This document shows positions 1 through 8,260 of a DNA stretch of 64,000 bases, piece by piece. The notes below the pieces were generated by a model. The model did not search any database and was not told the DNA's origin. It saw only the letters and a program-made list of their open reading frames with translations. The first letter of the stretch is position 1. Each line of letters begins with the position of its first letter. Source of the stretch: Brachyspira sp. (lineage in GTDB: Bacteria > Spirochaetota > Brachyspiria > Brachyspirales > Brachyspiraceae); NCBI RefSeq assembly GCF_029258575.1, contig NZ_JARHYI010000143.1, positions 1-64,000 of the forward strand, read 5' to 3'. Position numbers and translations under genes: made by a program.

Positions 1-150
1 ATTACCTATTAAAAAACTAGTACCCATCATACCTCTAGATCTTGTACTGCTTGTTTCCAAAACGGATAGGGAATGCTTTGAAGATATAGTATTAGCACCG
101 AAAAATACAGAAGTATATATTAATGATATAATAAATATTTTCTTTAACAT
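1..150 (-). CDS. N-terminus of a secreted protein, cut by window edge
   Basis: This is not in the ORF track. Reading the minus strand from an ATG at 150 gives 50 uninterrupted codons that run off the left edge. The start MLKKIFIISLIYTSVFFGAN is a typical Sec signal peptide (two Lys, a hydrophobic core, then Gly-Ala), followed by a Ser/Thr-rich mature start. It lies 58 nt downstream of the ispE stop in the same direction, so it may be cotranscribed. There is only a weak purine-rich ribosome-binding stretch upstream. The function cannot be told from 50 residues. A plus-strand frame is also open here (about 2..172) but lacks a start and signal logic, so the minus reading is preferred. Confidence 0.6.
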   Translation of the reverse strand, partial: MLKKIFIISLIYTSVFFGANTISSKHSLSVLETSSTRSRGMMGTSFLIGN

Positions 151-208
151 CTTTATCGTTCTCTTTATATAATTTCAAAAATTATAACATAAAAAACTTT
201 AAATACAA

Positions 209-1063
209 TTAAATTAAACTTAATTTATAAATATCCATATTAATACTTGATTTTAATTTTTGAAAGTCATTTTCTAATTTTTCATCATTATGTTCATACA
301 AAATAAAAAGGGAAGAGCCAGAACCGCTCATAGATACTTTTCTATTTACAATATTTTCTATTTCTGTTTTTATATTTTCTATTTTTTTTTCTAAATCAAA
401 AACATTTTTCTCAAATATATTATATATACTTAAAACTATTTTTTCAAAATTGATACTATTATTATCAAGCATGTTCTTTATAGGAAATATATCCGATTGA
501 TTGAAATCATATGATTTAAATCTAGAATATGCTAATTTTGTTGATATATGAATATTCGGATATATTAATATTATATTATATGGAAGTGTAAAACTATAAT
601 TTTTTATTTTCTCCCCTATACCAGAAACCCAAGCACAGCCTCCTCTTATAAAAAAAGGAATATCCGCTCCGAATTTTGAAAAAGATTCTATTAATTCATC
701 ATTGATATCAATATTCAATTCTTCTAAAAAAAATTTTATAATACTAGCAGCATCAGATGAACCACCTCCAAGTCCTGCCCCTGTAGGTATATTCTTCTCT
801 ATATGTATATTATAATTATTTTTTAGATTCATTTCGTTTCTAAAATATTTAAATATCTCTGTTACTATATTCTCTTCATTATTGTCTTCTAATGCAAACT
901 TACCGCTAGTTGAAATACTGTATTCATCAGATTTTTCAATATTTATAATATCATATAAGTCAACAGTATGAAATAAAGATTCTATTAAATGATATCCGTC
1001 TTCTCTTTTTGAAGTTATATCAAGATAAATATTTATTTTACAAGGCGATTTTAATACATACAT
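209..1063 (-). CDS. ispE: 4-diphosphocytidyl-2-C-methyl-D-erythritol kinase (IspE)
   Basis: IspE phosphorylates the 2-hydroxyl of CDP-methylerythritol using ATP, a cytosolic step of the non-mevalonate (MEP) isoprenoid pathway. The protein is 284 aa, the normal family length. The N-terminus has the substrate-binding segment KINIYLDI...DGYH. The GHMP-kinase glycine loop PTGAGLGGGSSDAAS sits at about residues 93-107, and the C-terminal GHMP motif MSGSGSSLF is near residue 245. The gene lies downstream of two lipoprotein genes on the same strand (24-nt gap) and upstream of the partial secreted gene. No other MEP genes are nearby. Assignment is firm. Confidence 0.96.
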   Translation of the reverse strand: MYVLKSPCKINIYLDITSKREDGYHLIESLFHTVDLYDIINIEKSDEYSISTSGKFALEDNNEENIVTEIFKYFRNEMNLKNNYNIHIEKNIPTGAGLGGGSSDAASIIKFFLEELNIDINDELIESFSKFGADIPFFIRGGCAWVSGIGEKIKNYSFTLPYNIILIYPNIHISTKLAYSRFKSYDFNQSDIFPIKNMLDNNSINFEKIVLSIYNIFEKNVFDLEKKIENIKTEIENIVNRKVSMSGSGSSLFILYEHNDEKLENDFQKLKSSINMDIYKLSLI

Positions 1064-1087
1064 ATATTTTCCTATTTTGTATTTTAA

Positions 1088-1498
1088 TCATTTTAAAGGC
1101 AATTTATCTATAGATTCTATTTCCCATTTATTTGATTTATTTATAAGCCTAATATAATAATAAGTAGGAGAAAATTCTGTATTTCTAATGATGTAATAAC
1201 CTCTGTAAGGATTAGCACTGTCGCCTATTGTATAATTTATAGTTACAGAGAATTCTTTATTTGAAGATGATATTAATTTTTTAAGAGAATCATTATTATC
1301 TATTAAAATATTTTTTATATCTGCAATATTTTTTATATTAGAATTTTTCTCTATCCAATTGATATTATCATTTAATATTTCATTTTTAAAATCATTATAA
1401 AAAAGAAATAAAGTTTTTTTCTTACTGCTGTCCAAATCATCTAAACAAGATACAATCAATGTTAATATAATAATTAATATGATAAAAAGTTTTTTCAT
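1088..1498 (-). CDS. small lipoprotein, function unknown
   Basis: A 136-aa protein with a lipoprotein signal: MKKLFIILIIILTLIVSC, the Cys at position 18 being the expected lipidation site. The mature part is Asn/Lys/Ser rich and ends in a beta-looking segment (YYYIRLINKSNKWEIESI) that resembles the end of the neighbouring lipoprotein (NNKWNLITI). The two may be diverged tandem duplicates, possibly with an NTF2-like or cystatin-like fold, but that is a guess. A TAGGA ribosome-binding site precedes the ATG. It follows the neighbour by 20 nt, so both are probably in one transcript with cheB and ispE. The function is not recognised. Confidence 0.85.
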   Translation of the reverse strand: MKKLFIILIIILTLIVSCLDDLDSSKKKTLFLFYNDFKNEILNDNINWIEKNSNIKNIADIKNILIDNNDSLKKLISSSNKEFSVTINYTIGDSANPYRGYYIIRNTEFSPTYYYIRLINKSNKWEIESIDKLPLK

Positions 1499-1518
1499 TA
1501 AACAATCCTATTTTTTAA

Positions 1519-2013
1519 TTAAATATTTAAAAAGTTAATAGTAATTAAATTCCATTTATTATTCAAATAAATTGCAACAAATTCAATAGAGTTTTCAGAA
1601 ATTTTATTAAAAGACGGATATTCAATTTGAGCTACCGAAATGCCTTTGTATACTCTATATGTAACATTAACATCATAATATCCTCCGTCTTTAGGAAGAT
1701 AATTACAAAGAGAATCATCATTATTAGAAAATATCCTTTGATATACAGCACCCCTATTTTTTATAGATTCTATAATATTTATAGGAGTCAATTCATATAT
1801 TAAACTCATTTCATTTAAAGTAGATATAAATTTATCATCTATATCCAAAGCAAAATTAGAAGTGAATTCCAAAGTATCTTTATTCGATATTAAAGTAGAT
1901 ATATAACTTTCATATTCATATAAACTATATTCAATACTGCTATAATCTTTCTTTTTATTACAAGAAAAAAGTACAATAATCAATATAATAATTAAAATAA
2001 AATTCTTTTTCAT
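1519..2013 (-). CDS. small lipoprotein, function unknown
   Basis: A 164-aa protein beginning MKKNFILIIILIIVLFSC, a lipobox with the lipidated Cys at about residue 18, followed by a basic-polar stretch (NKKKDYSS). The rest is a small globular domain ending in short beta-like strands. The ATG directly abuts the cheB stop (TAA then ATG), and the AGAGG ribosome-binding site lies inside the end of cheB, so translation is likely coupled. It may be a distant paralogue of the lipoprotein just downstream. The product should be matured by Lgt and Lnt, both encoded in this window. No family was recognised. Confidence 0.85.
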   Translation of the reverse strand: MKKNFILIIILIIVLFSCNKKKDYSSIEYSLYEYESYISTLISNKDTLEFTSNFALDIDDKFISTLNEMSLIYELTPINIIESIKNRGAVYQRIFSNNDDSLCNYLPKDGGYYDVNVTYRVYKGISVAQIEYPSFNKISENSIEFVAIYLNNKWNLITINFLNI

Positions 2014-3174
2014 TTATAACTTACCTCTCAAATACTGTATCAAAAATTCAGCAATATCATAAAGCGATAATACCAAATGTGCAACATTATTTTCTATAAC
2101 ACTTCTAGGCATTCCGAATACAGTAGAACTGGCTTTATCCTGAGCAATGGTTAAATTATTATTATTGTATAATTTACTCATACCCAAAGTACCGTCATTT
2201 CCCATTCCTGTCATTATTATAGCAATAGCCCTATCTTTTACAACTTCATCAATTGTAGTAAATAAATAATCTACACAAGGAGTATAAATAAATTTTTTAT
2301 CAGGATCAGGATAAAATTTTATTCTGAGCTTTCCAGTGCTATCCATATATACACCCATATTTTTATCTCCAGGTGATATATAAACTATAGAAGGAAGAAT
2401 CTCATCATCTACAGCAGCCTCTTTTATTTTTATTTTGCATATATCCTGCAAACTAGAAATGAGAGATGATGAAAACTCTTTAGGTATATGCTGAGATATA
2501 AGTATCGGAATAGGAAAATCTTTAGGAATACTTGGAAGCATTATTCTAAGTGCCCTAGGACCTCCTGTTGATATTCCTATAGCAATTAAAAGAGGGGCTT
2601 TGAAATCTTTTCTAAAAGACTTACTTAAAGCCGTTGCCACTTCCTTTTGATTAAAAGGCATTATCCTTATATTCTCATCAAATTTACAGATATCGCTTTT
2701 TTTATGTTCTTTGAATGACTCTTTATTATTATAGGCATTTAATATATTAGAATTATAATCAAAATCTCTTCTAATACTAGGATCGGTTTTAGTTATTTTC
2801 AGTATACGCCCTAATATATTATCCTCAATGAAATCATTAGAAATATTTAGAGGTTTATATATTATATATAAAGCACCTAAACCCAAAGCCCTTGAATATA
2901 AATCTTTATTCTGTGCTAAAGAACTCATAATTAAGATATTTACTTTTATATCATCTTTTTTTAATAATTTTAAAAGCTCCATTGCCCCCATTAACGGCAA
3001 ATCTATATTCATCACAACAAAATCAGGTTTCATTGATATTATAGATTTATATGCATCTATACCATTATTAACAATACATACAACATCTATTCTATAATGA
3101 TTAGATAAAACATTATTTAACATATTACTAATCACTTTAGAATCTTCTGCTATAAGTATTTTAATATCTCCCAT
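2014..3174 (-). CDS. cheB: CheB-type chemotaxis methylesterase with non-canonical receiver
   Basis: CheB removes methyl groups from glutamates of chemoreceptors and deamidates glutamines. At 386 aa it has the family layout: a receiver domain (about 1-120), a linker, and a methylesterase domain (about 195-380). The catalytic residues are present: Ser202 in GISTGG, His229 in QHIPKEF and Asp327 in GMGNDG. The receiver keeps the acidic pair (AEDS), the Ser switch and the Lys (YKP), but the phospho-acceptor position is Asn57 (PDFVVMNIDLP instead of ...D-I-x-x-P). Activation by CheA phosphotransfer is therefore doubtful. AAGG precedes the ATG by about 10 nt. It sits 16 nt after lnt and abuts a lipoprotein gene; no other che genes are visible. 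Confidence 0.93.
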   Translation of the reverse strand: MGDIKILIAEDSKVISNMLNNVLSNHYRIDVVCIVNNGIDAYKSIISMKPDFVVMNIDLPLMGAMELLKLLKKDDIKVNILIMSSLAQNKDLYSRALGLGALYIIYKPLNISNDFIEDNILGRILKITKTDPSIRRDFDYNSNILNAYNNKESFKEHKKSDICKFDENIRIMPFNQKEVATALSKSFRKDFKAPLLIAIGISTGGPRALRIMLPSIPKDFPIPILISQHIPKEFSSSLISSLQDICKIKIKEAAVDDEILPSIVYISPGDKNMGVYMDSTGKLRIKFYPDPDKKFIYTPCVDYLFTTIDEVVKDRAIAIIMTGMGNDGTLGMSKLYNNNNLTIAQDKASSTVFGMPRSVIENNVAHLVLSLYDIAEFLIQYLRGKL

Positions 3175-3190
3175 ATATAAATTACCTTAA

Positions 3191-5578
3191 TCAATCCTCT
3201 TTTTTCAAATTATTATTTTTTTTAATATCTTTATTATTAAAACCTTCTTCATTTTCTTCTATGATTGTACTTAAAACAGAAGAAATATTAGATGCAAAGT
3301 TATTATCTTCAAATATTCTATATTTATTAGAATCTTCTATTATATCAGACATTTCTTTTGAATAATCTATATCTTTTTTATCAGTAAATAAATCTATAGC
3401 TTTACTATCATTTTCTCCAAGTTTGCTAATCTTTCTAGGTGTAATATCTTTCTTTACAGCAATATTAGAAACATTTTTATTATTATTGTTTTTATTAGTT
3501 TCATTAACAGTAACTTTATTATTAATTTCTTTACTGTTAGTTCTATTAACAGAAGCTTTATTACTATTTTCTTTATTAGTAACTTCTTTTCTACTATTTT
3601 CTTTATTAGTAACTTTCACTTCTTTTTTATCATCATTTTTAGAAACTAATTCTTCTATATCATCCAAACTAGGTAAATTATCATTATTATCATTATGAAG
3701 ATATTCATGAACTCTACTTGCTGAAGGAGCAGTAACCTCAGCATTTTTCAAATTCTTATTAAAGAAACGGTTTTTTACAATTTCTTTAATCTCAATTAAT
3801 GTTTTTGTTGTAGCAAATAATATAAGTACAGAAATGGATACCAAACAAAGGTATACAAACCACTCCCCAAATCTCGTATATATTGTTAATTTACTATTTA
3901 ATGCTACATTTGCAATCATATAATCAGGTTTCCAAAAAGGAAGAGTAGAAATAATTTTACCTGTACTGGATATATGACCTGTAACTCCAGAATTACCATT
4001 ATGAACTATATCTCTCCTATTTTCTATAGCTCTGAATATAGACATATAAAAATGCTGTAATAAAGATTCATCACTATAAGACCAAGCATCTTCTGTAATA
4101 ACCGCTAAAGTTTGAGCACCATCATAAACAAATTTTCTAACAAAATCTCCAAAAGCACTTTCAAAACATATAACCCCAGAAAATCTATATCCATTAGGAT
4201 GATTAAATACAGTTAAATTTTTACCTCTATTCCATCTATTAGCCCCTGCTTTATCAAATTGGGTATACATAAAGTTTATTATATTTTTGAAAGGGAAAGT
4301 ATTAAGTAAAAACTCATTATCCTGAAACGGATATGATTCTCCACCTGGAACAAGTTTTATTTTGGAATATTCTGCTATAACATTTCCTCTATCATTAATA
4401 AATTCCATACCATTATAATATTTGTACGGATTATATGCATTTTCATTAGTATCTTCTTTAATAATTGTAGTACCAAGCAAATGATATGTTTGAGTATATC
4501 TAATCATATCATAAAGTATATATGTATTATATATTCCAGGATACATAGAATTCGATGCAAGCCCATAATCAAAAGCCTCTTTATATTCGGATCTGTAAAA
4601 ACCATATGAATCTAAAGTAACCGATTCAGGATACACTATTAAAGAAGGCTTGGATAAAGAAGCATTTTTTGCAAGTTTGACTATTCTTTTAACAGAGATA
4701 GTACCATTTTGAGTTACGCCATCAGGTTTTTCTTCACTTACAAACTTTTCAGGCTTTAAAAGAAATTTCTCTGCAAAACCTTGTATGCCTTTAGAGCCTT
4801 TTCTAAAAGGTTCTCCTGTATATATATTATTCCAATAAATATTAGGGTCAAAGGATTTTTGTATCAATGCTATGGCAGTTTTAGGCTGTAATGTCCTTCT
4901 AGATTCTTCTACATTTATTTTTATAGCACCATATATAATAATTAATATGAATGATGATATAAATATTAATGCTGGAATATATGTTATCTTATATTTATTT
5001 TTATCTTTCTCAGCATATAATAATAAATAATGACTGATAATAGAATTAGAAAAATAAATAAAGAAACTTATGCCAAGCACCCCCCAAATATCAGCAGATT
5101 GTATAAAAAGAGAAAAATTCCATTGAGAATATCCTACAATTCCCCAAGGAAATCCAAGATATCCCACATTACGCATATACTCCATAAATGTAAATACAAG
5201 CGGTACAGCTATAAATCTAAACTCAGGCAACTTTTTTGATAAAAATCCGCTTAACAGCATAGCTGGAAAATAAAATAGAAATACTATTAAAAACAATATT
5301 GTAAATAAAGTAAGAAAAGAAACTATGGCTTCAGTTTCTTTCAGCATAAATGAGGTTACCCACATAAGCAGATAACCAAAAAACATAAGAACAAATATAG
5401 ATGATGCTATAACATAATATCTAATTTTATCTGCCTTATATATTATAATATTAAGTGGAACAAAAGCAATAAAAGACATTGGAAATAGATTAAGAGGAGG
5501 AAAAGCTAAAGAGAGAAGTATAGCACTAATAATACTTAATATAATTACACCAACTATGTATGAGTTACTTTTCGACAC
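3191..5578 (-). CDS. lnt: apolipoprotein N-acyltransferase with long C-terminal tail
   Basis: Lnt adds the third acyl chain to the N-terminal Cys of lipoproteins in the inner membrane. The N-terminal part has several membrane helices, and the periplasmic nitrilase-like domain carries the expected pieces: VYPESV (catalytic Glu), LVPGGESYPF (Lys region) and GVICFESAFGD (catalytic Cys), then RAIENRRDIVHNGNSG. A last helix ends near residue 592. The protein is 795 aa against about 500-550 for most Lnt; the extra 195 or so residues are an Asn/Lys/Glu-rich tail with imperfect repeats such as VTNKENS. The start is GTG at 5578 with AGGA 8 nt upstream. The tail should lie in the cytoplasm if the topology is standard. 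Confidence 0.93.
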   Translation of the reverse strand: MSKSNSYIVGVIILSIISAILLSLAFPPLNLFPMSFIAFVPLNIIIYKADKIRYYVIASSIFVLMFFGYLLMWVTSFMLKETEAIVSFLTLFTILFLIVFLFYFPAMLLSGFLSKKLPEFRFIAVPLVFTFMEYMRNVGYLGFPWGIVGYSQWNFSLFIQSADIWGVLGISFFIYFSNSIISHYLLLYAEKDKNKYKITYIPALIFISSFILIIIYGAIKINVEESRRTLQPKTAIALIQKSFDPNIYWNNIYTGEPFRKGSKGIQGFAEKFLLKPEKFVSEEKPDGVTQNGTISVKRIVKLAKNASLSKPSLIVYPESVTLDSYGFYRSEYKEAFDYGLASNSMYPGIYNTYILYDMIRYTQTYHLLGTTIIKEDTNENAYNPYKYYNGMEFINDRGNVIAEYSKIKLVPGGESYPFQDNEFLLNTFPFKNIINFMYTQFDKAGANRWNRGKNLTVFNHPNGYRFSGVICFESAFGDFVRKFVYDGAQTLAVITEDAWSYSDESLLQHFYMSIFRAIENRRDIVHNGNSGVTGHISSTGKIISTLPFWKPDYMIANVALNSKLTIYTRFGEWFVYLCLVSISVLILFATTKTLIEIKEIVKNRFFNKNLKNAEVTAPSASRVHEYLHNDNNDNLPSLDDIEELVSKNDDKKEVKVTNKENSRKEVTNKENSNKASVNRTNSKEINNKVTVNETNKNNNNKNVSNIAVKKDITPRKISKLGENDSKAIDLFTDKKDIDYSKEMSDIIEDSNKYRIFEDNNFASNISSVLSTIIEENEEGFNNKDIKKNNNLKKED

Positions 5579-5677
5579 TTAAAAAATCCTATTATTTTTT
5601 AAACAACAATCTCTTATTCAAAGGGAAATAACAAATTATATAAAAACCTTGATAACTATATTAGAAATAGTGCTTTA

Positions 5678-6136
5678 TTAATGACCTTCTTTTTTCTTTA
5701 AGGCTTCTTTAATTTCATTTACAAATTTCTTATCTTGGAAACCTATATGCTCCAAAAGCCAATCTTTTAGGAATTTAATAAATTTATTAGCTACGAAAGG
5801 CTGACCTTCTTCATATTTCCTAATTTGATCAACTATTTCTAGATAAAAACTTTTATGCATAGCCTTATGATTCTCAGCATCAGAATAATTAATCAAGTCC
5901 ATTATTTTTTCTTCTGTTTTAAAGTGATATTGAGTATAATCTATACATTTTTTAATTGCTTTAATAAAGGCTTCATTGGTATTAGCACTGTTATCTACAG
6001 TTGCTAAATAAAGTTCATTAACAATATTAACTAATTCTTTATGCTGACTATCTATAAGTTTATGTCTTGTTTCATACAAAGGCACCCATTTGATAAATAC
6101 ACTAGCTTCTTGTTGTTCATTGTTATTATCCATCAT
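5678..6136 (-). CDS. bacteriohemerythrin
   Basis: A 152-aa single-domain hemerythrin, an O2-binding di-iron four-helix bundle thought to store, sense or remove oxygen. All iron ligands of the family are visible with the right spacing: His32, His71 and Glu75 (HFKTEE), His90 and His94 (HKAMH), His130 and Asp135 (HIGFQD). There is no signal peptide or extra domain, so it is cytosolic. The start is either of two adjacent ATGs; GGAG lies 3 nt before the first and 6 nt before the second, so the second (6133) is slightly favoured. The role fits an oxygen-sensitive gut anaerobe. It stands between lnt and hslU on the same strand. Confidence 0.93.
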   Translation of the reverse strand: MMDNNNEQQEASVFIKWVPLYETRHKLIDSQHKELVNIVNELYLATVDNSANTNEAFIKAIKKCIDYTQYHFKTEEKIMDLINYSDAENHKAMHKSFYLEIVDQIRKYEEGQPFVANKFIKFLKDWLLEHIGFQDKKFVNEIKEALKKKEGH

Positions 6137-6212
6137 TTACTCCATTAAAATTTGCTTATATTTTATATTTTATAAAAAAATAATGAAAAATCTACAATAT
6201 ATAAAAACACTA

Positions 6213-7574
6213 TTACAATATATATCTACTTATATCCCTATTATCCTCAATATCTTTCATAGCATCTTTTATATTATCGGCATTAATTTTTATAAATTCA
6301 CCTTTATGTTCATCTGCACTGAAAGAAATTTCCTCAAAAACTTTTTCCATAATAGTATAAAGTCTTCTAGCACCTATATTTTCTACATTAGTATTTATAT
6401 TATAGGCAATATCGGCTATCGCGGATAAAGCATCTTCCTCAAATTCTATAGTTACCCCCTCAGTTTTTAAAAGTTCCTGATACTGCTTTGTTATGGCATT
6501 TTTAGGATTAACAAGTATATCTTTAAAATCTTCTTTAGATAAAGCCTTCAATTCCACCCTTATAGGAAATCTTCCCTGAAGCTCTGGAATCAAATCAGAA
6601 GGTTTATTAATATGAAAAGCTCCTGCAGCTATAAATAATATATGATCTGTTTTTATAGTACCATACCTTGTATTTACAGTAGTACCTTCTACTATAGGAA
6701 GCAAATCTCTCTGTACTCCATGACGGGCTACATCGGCACTATCTGTTTTATTACCGCTTGCTATTTTATCTATTTCATCTAAAAAAATTATACCCATATT
6801 TTCTGTAAGACTTAAAGCATCAGAAGTAATTTTATCCATATCTATAAGAGATTCAGAAGCCTCATTAATCAAATATTTTTTTGCCTCTTTAACTCTAAGA
6901 CGCTTATGTTTTTTGTTTTGAGGCATAATACTTCCTACCATAGACTGAATCATATCGCTTTCTTCAAAACCCATACCAGGAATTATACCAAACATTCTAT
7001 TATTTCCGCCTGATATTTTAAGCTCAACATAACTTTCATCAAAATCGCCATTAGATATACGCTTTTTTATCTGTTCTTTAGCATTTTTTTTCTTTTCGGA
7101 CTCTTCTTGGGATAAATTATCATCATTCTCTTTTTTTACAGAAGGAAGTAATAATTTAGCCAATTTATCCAAAGCTATTTCTGTAGCTTCTTTTTCTACT
7201 TCTTTCATCATAGCTGATTTTAAATCGAATATTGCCACATTAACTAAATCACGCACCATACTTTCAACATCTCGTCCAACATAACCTACTTCAGTATATT
7301 TTGTAGCCTCAACCTTAATAAAAGGAGCATTAACTAATTTGGCAAGTCTTCTGGCAATTTCTGTTTTACCAACTCCAGTAGGTCCTATAAGTATTATATT
7401 TTTAGGTGCTACCTCATCTTTCAATTCTTCTGGTAAATGTCTTCTTCTATATCTATTTCTCAAAGCTATAGCAACAGAACGTTTAGCCTCTACCTGTCCG
7501 ATTATATATTGATCTAGAGCTTCAACTATTTTTCTAGGTGTAAGTTCGCTTTCTAATTTCGCATCAAATGACAT
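6213..7574 (-). CDS. hslU: HslU, ATPase subunit of the HslUV protease
   Basis: HslU is the AAA+ unfoldase ring that feeds proteins into the HslV peptidase. It is 453 aa, the usual size. It shows the N-terminal segment LTPRKIVEALDQYIIGQ, Walker A GPTGVGKTE, the pore motif GYVGRDVES, an intermediate I-domain (about 135-230) rich in Lys/Glu, Walker B IIFLDEIDKIA and the C-terminal DISRYIL tail that inserts into HslV. It follows hslV by 2 nt, so the two are translationally coupled. The pair is probably transcribed from the promoter upstream of hslV. Confidence 0.97.
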   Translation of the reverse strand: MSFDAKLESELTPRKIVEALDQYIIGQVEAKRSVAIALRNRYRRRHLPEELKDEVAPKNIILIGPTGVGKTEIARRLAKLVNAPFIKVEATKYTEVGYVGRDVESMVRDLVNVAIFDLKSAMMKEVEKEATEIALDKLAKLLLPSVKKENDDNLSQEESEKKKNAKEQIKKRISNGDFDESYVELKISGGNNRMFGIIPGMGFEESDMIQSMVGSIMPQNKKHKRLRVKEAKKYLINEASESLIDMDKITSDALSLTENMGIIFLDEIDKIASGNKTDSADVARHGVQRDLLPIVEGTTVNTRYGTIKTDHILFIAAGAFHINKPSDLIPELQGRFPIRVELKALSKEDFKDILVNPKNAITKQYQELLKTEGVTIEFEEDALSAIADIAYNINTNVENIGARRLYTIMEKVFEEISFSADEHKGEFIKINADNIKDAMKDIEDNRDISRYIL

Positions 7575-7576
7575 AT

Positions 7577-8107
7577 TTACTCTATTACCTCCAAAGAAAT
7601 ATTACTGTTAGTGTATATACATATTTTAGAAGCTATTTCAAGTGATTTCCTAGCTATTTCTTTAGCTGACAAGTCGGTATTCTCACTTAAAGCCATAGCA
7701 GCAGCCTTAGCATACTGTCCGCCACTTCCTATAGCTAATATATTATTCTCACTTTCTATAACATCGCCATTACCAGAAAGTAAAAGCATTTTCTCTTTAC
7801 TTGCAACTATAATAAGTGCCTGTAAATTCCTAAGCATCTTATCAGTTCTCCATTCACGGGCAAGCTCAACTGCAGCTCTAGTCAAATCGCCTGAAAACTC
7901 CTGAAGTCTTTTCTCAAATTTTTCAAATAATGTGAAAGCATCTGCTGTAGAACCCGCAAAACCTGATATTACCTTTCCACCGTATAATTTTCTTAATTTA
8001 ACCGCATTCGGTTTCATTACAGTTTCACCTAATGTAACCTGTCCATCTCCTGCTATTGCTGTAATTCCGTCTTTACATACTGCACATATTGTAGTACCCT
8101 TAAACAT
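7577..8107 (-). CDS. hslV: HslV, peptidase subunit of the HslUV protease
   Basis: HslV is the proteasome-like threonine peptidase. It is 176 aa. The sequence begins [10 protein letters not shown], so a four-residue propeptide (MFKG) would be removed to expose the catalytic Thr5. Other conserved parts are AGDGQVTLG, the Lys of VKLRKLY and [15 protein letters not shown] ribosome-binding site precedes the ATG. It is the first gene of an hslV-hslU pair, with hslU 2 nt downstream. A sigma70-like promoter is visible about 45 nt upstream. Confidence 0.97.
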   Translation of the reverse strand: MFKGTTICAVCKDGITAIAGDGQVTLGETVMKPNAVKLRKLYGGKVISGFAGSTADAFTLFEKFEKRLQEFSGDLTRAAVELAREWRTDKMLRNLQALIIVASKEKMLLLSGNGDVIESENNILAIGSGGQYAKAAAMALSENTDLSAKEIARKSLEIASKICIYTNSNISLEVIE

Positions 8108-8149
8108 ATATTATTATCCTCTTTTTTAAAATTGAGATATTTACTATAT

Positions 8150-8178
8150 ATTGTATTATATATTTATATCTAATGCAA
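8150..8178 (-). promoter_or_regulatory. putative sigma70 promoter of hslVU
   Basis: On the minus strand, TTGCAT and TACAAT are separated by 17 nt, about 42 nt upstream of the hslV ATG. The region is A/T rich, so chance matches are common. Its position between the ankyrin-gene terminator and hslV supports it. Confidence 0.45.
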
Positions 8179-8191
8179 ATTTATTAAATGA

Positions 8192-8225
8192 TAGGCTTGA
8201 AATCTAATAAAGAATTTCAAGCCTA
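8192..8225 (-). terminator. hairpin downstream of the ankyrin-repeat gene
   Basis: A perfect 12-bp inverted repeat, TAGGCTTGAAAT with its complement, with a 10-nt loop, 36 nt past the ankyrin gene stop. The following minus-strand sequence is T/A rich but lacks a long T-run. It is the only GC-containing stem in this gap and likely ends that transcript. Confidence 0.6.
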
Positions 8226-8260
8226 AATTATATAATTTATATAATTATAAAAAGCTTATT

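Noticed and set aside
3423-3698. Plus-strand 91-aa ORF, Leu/Ser rich
   Set aside because: It is the antisense of the low-complexity Lnt tail; the Leu/Ser bias is the mirror of its codons, with no independent gene signal.
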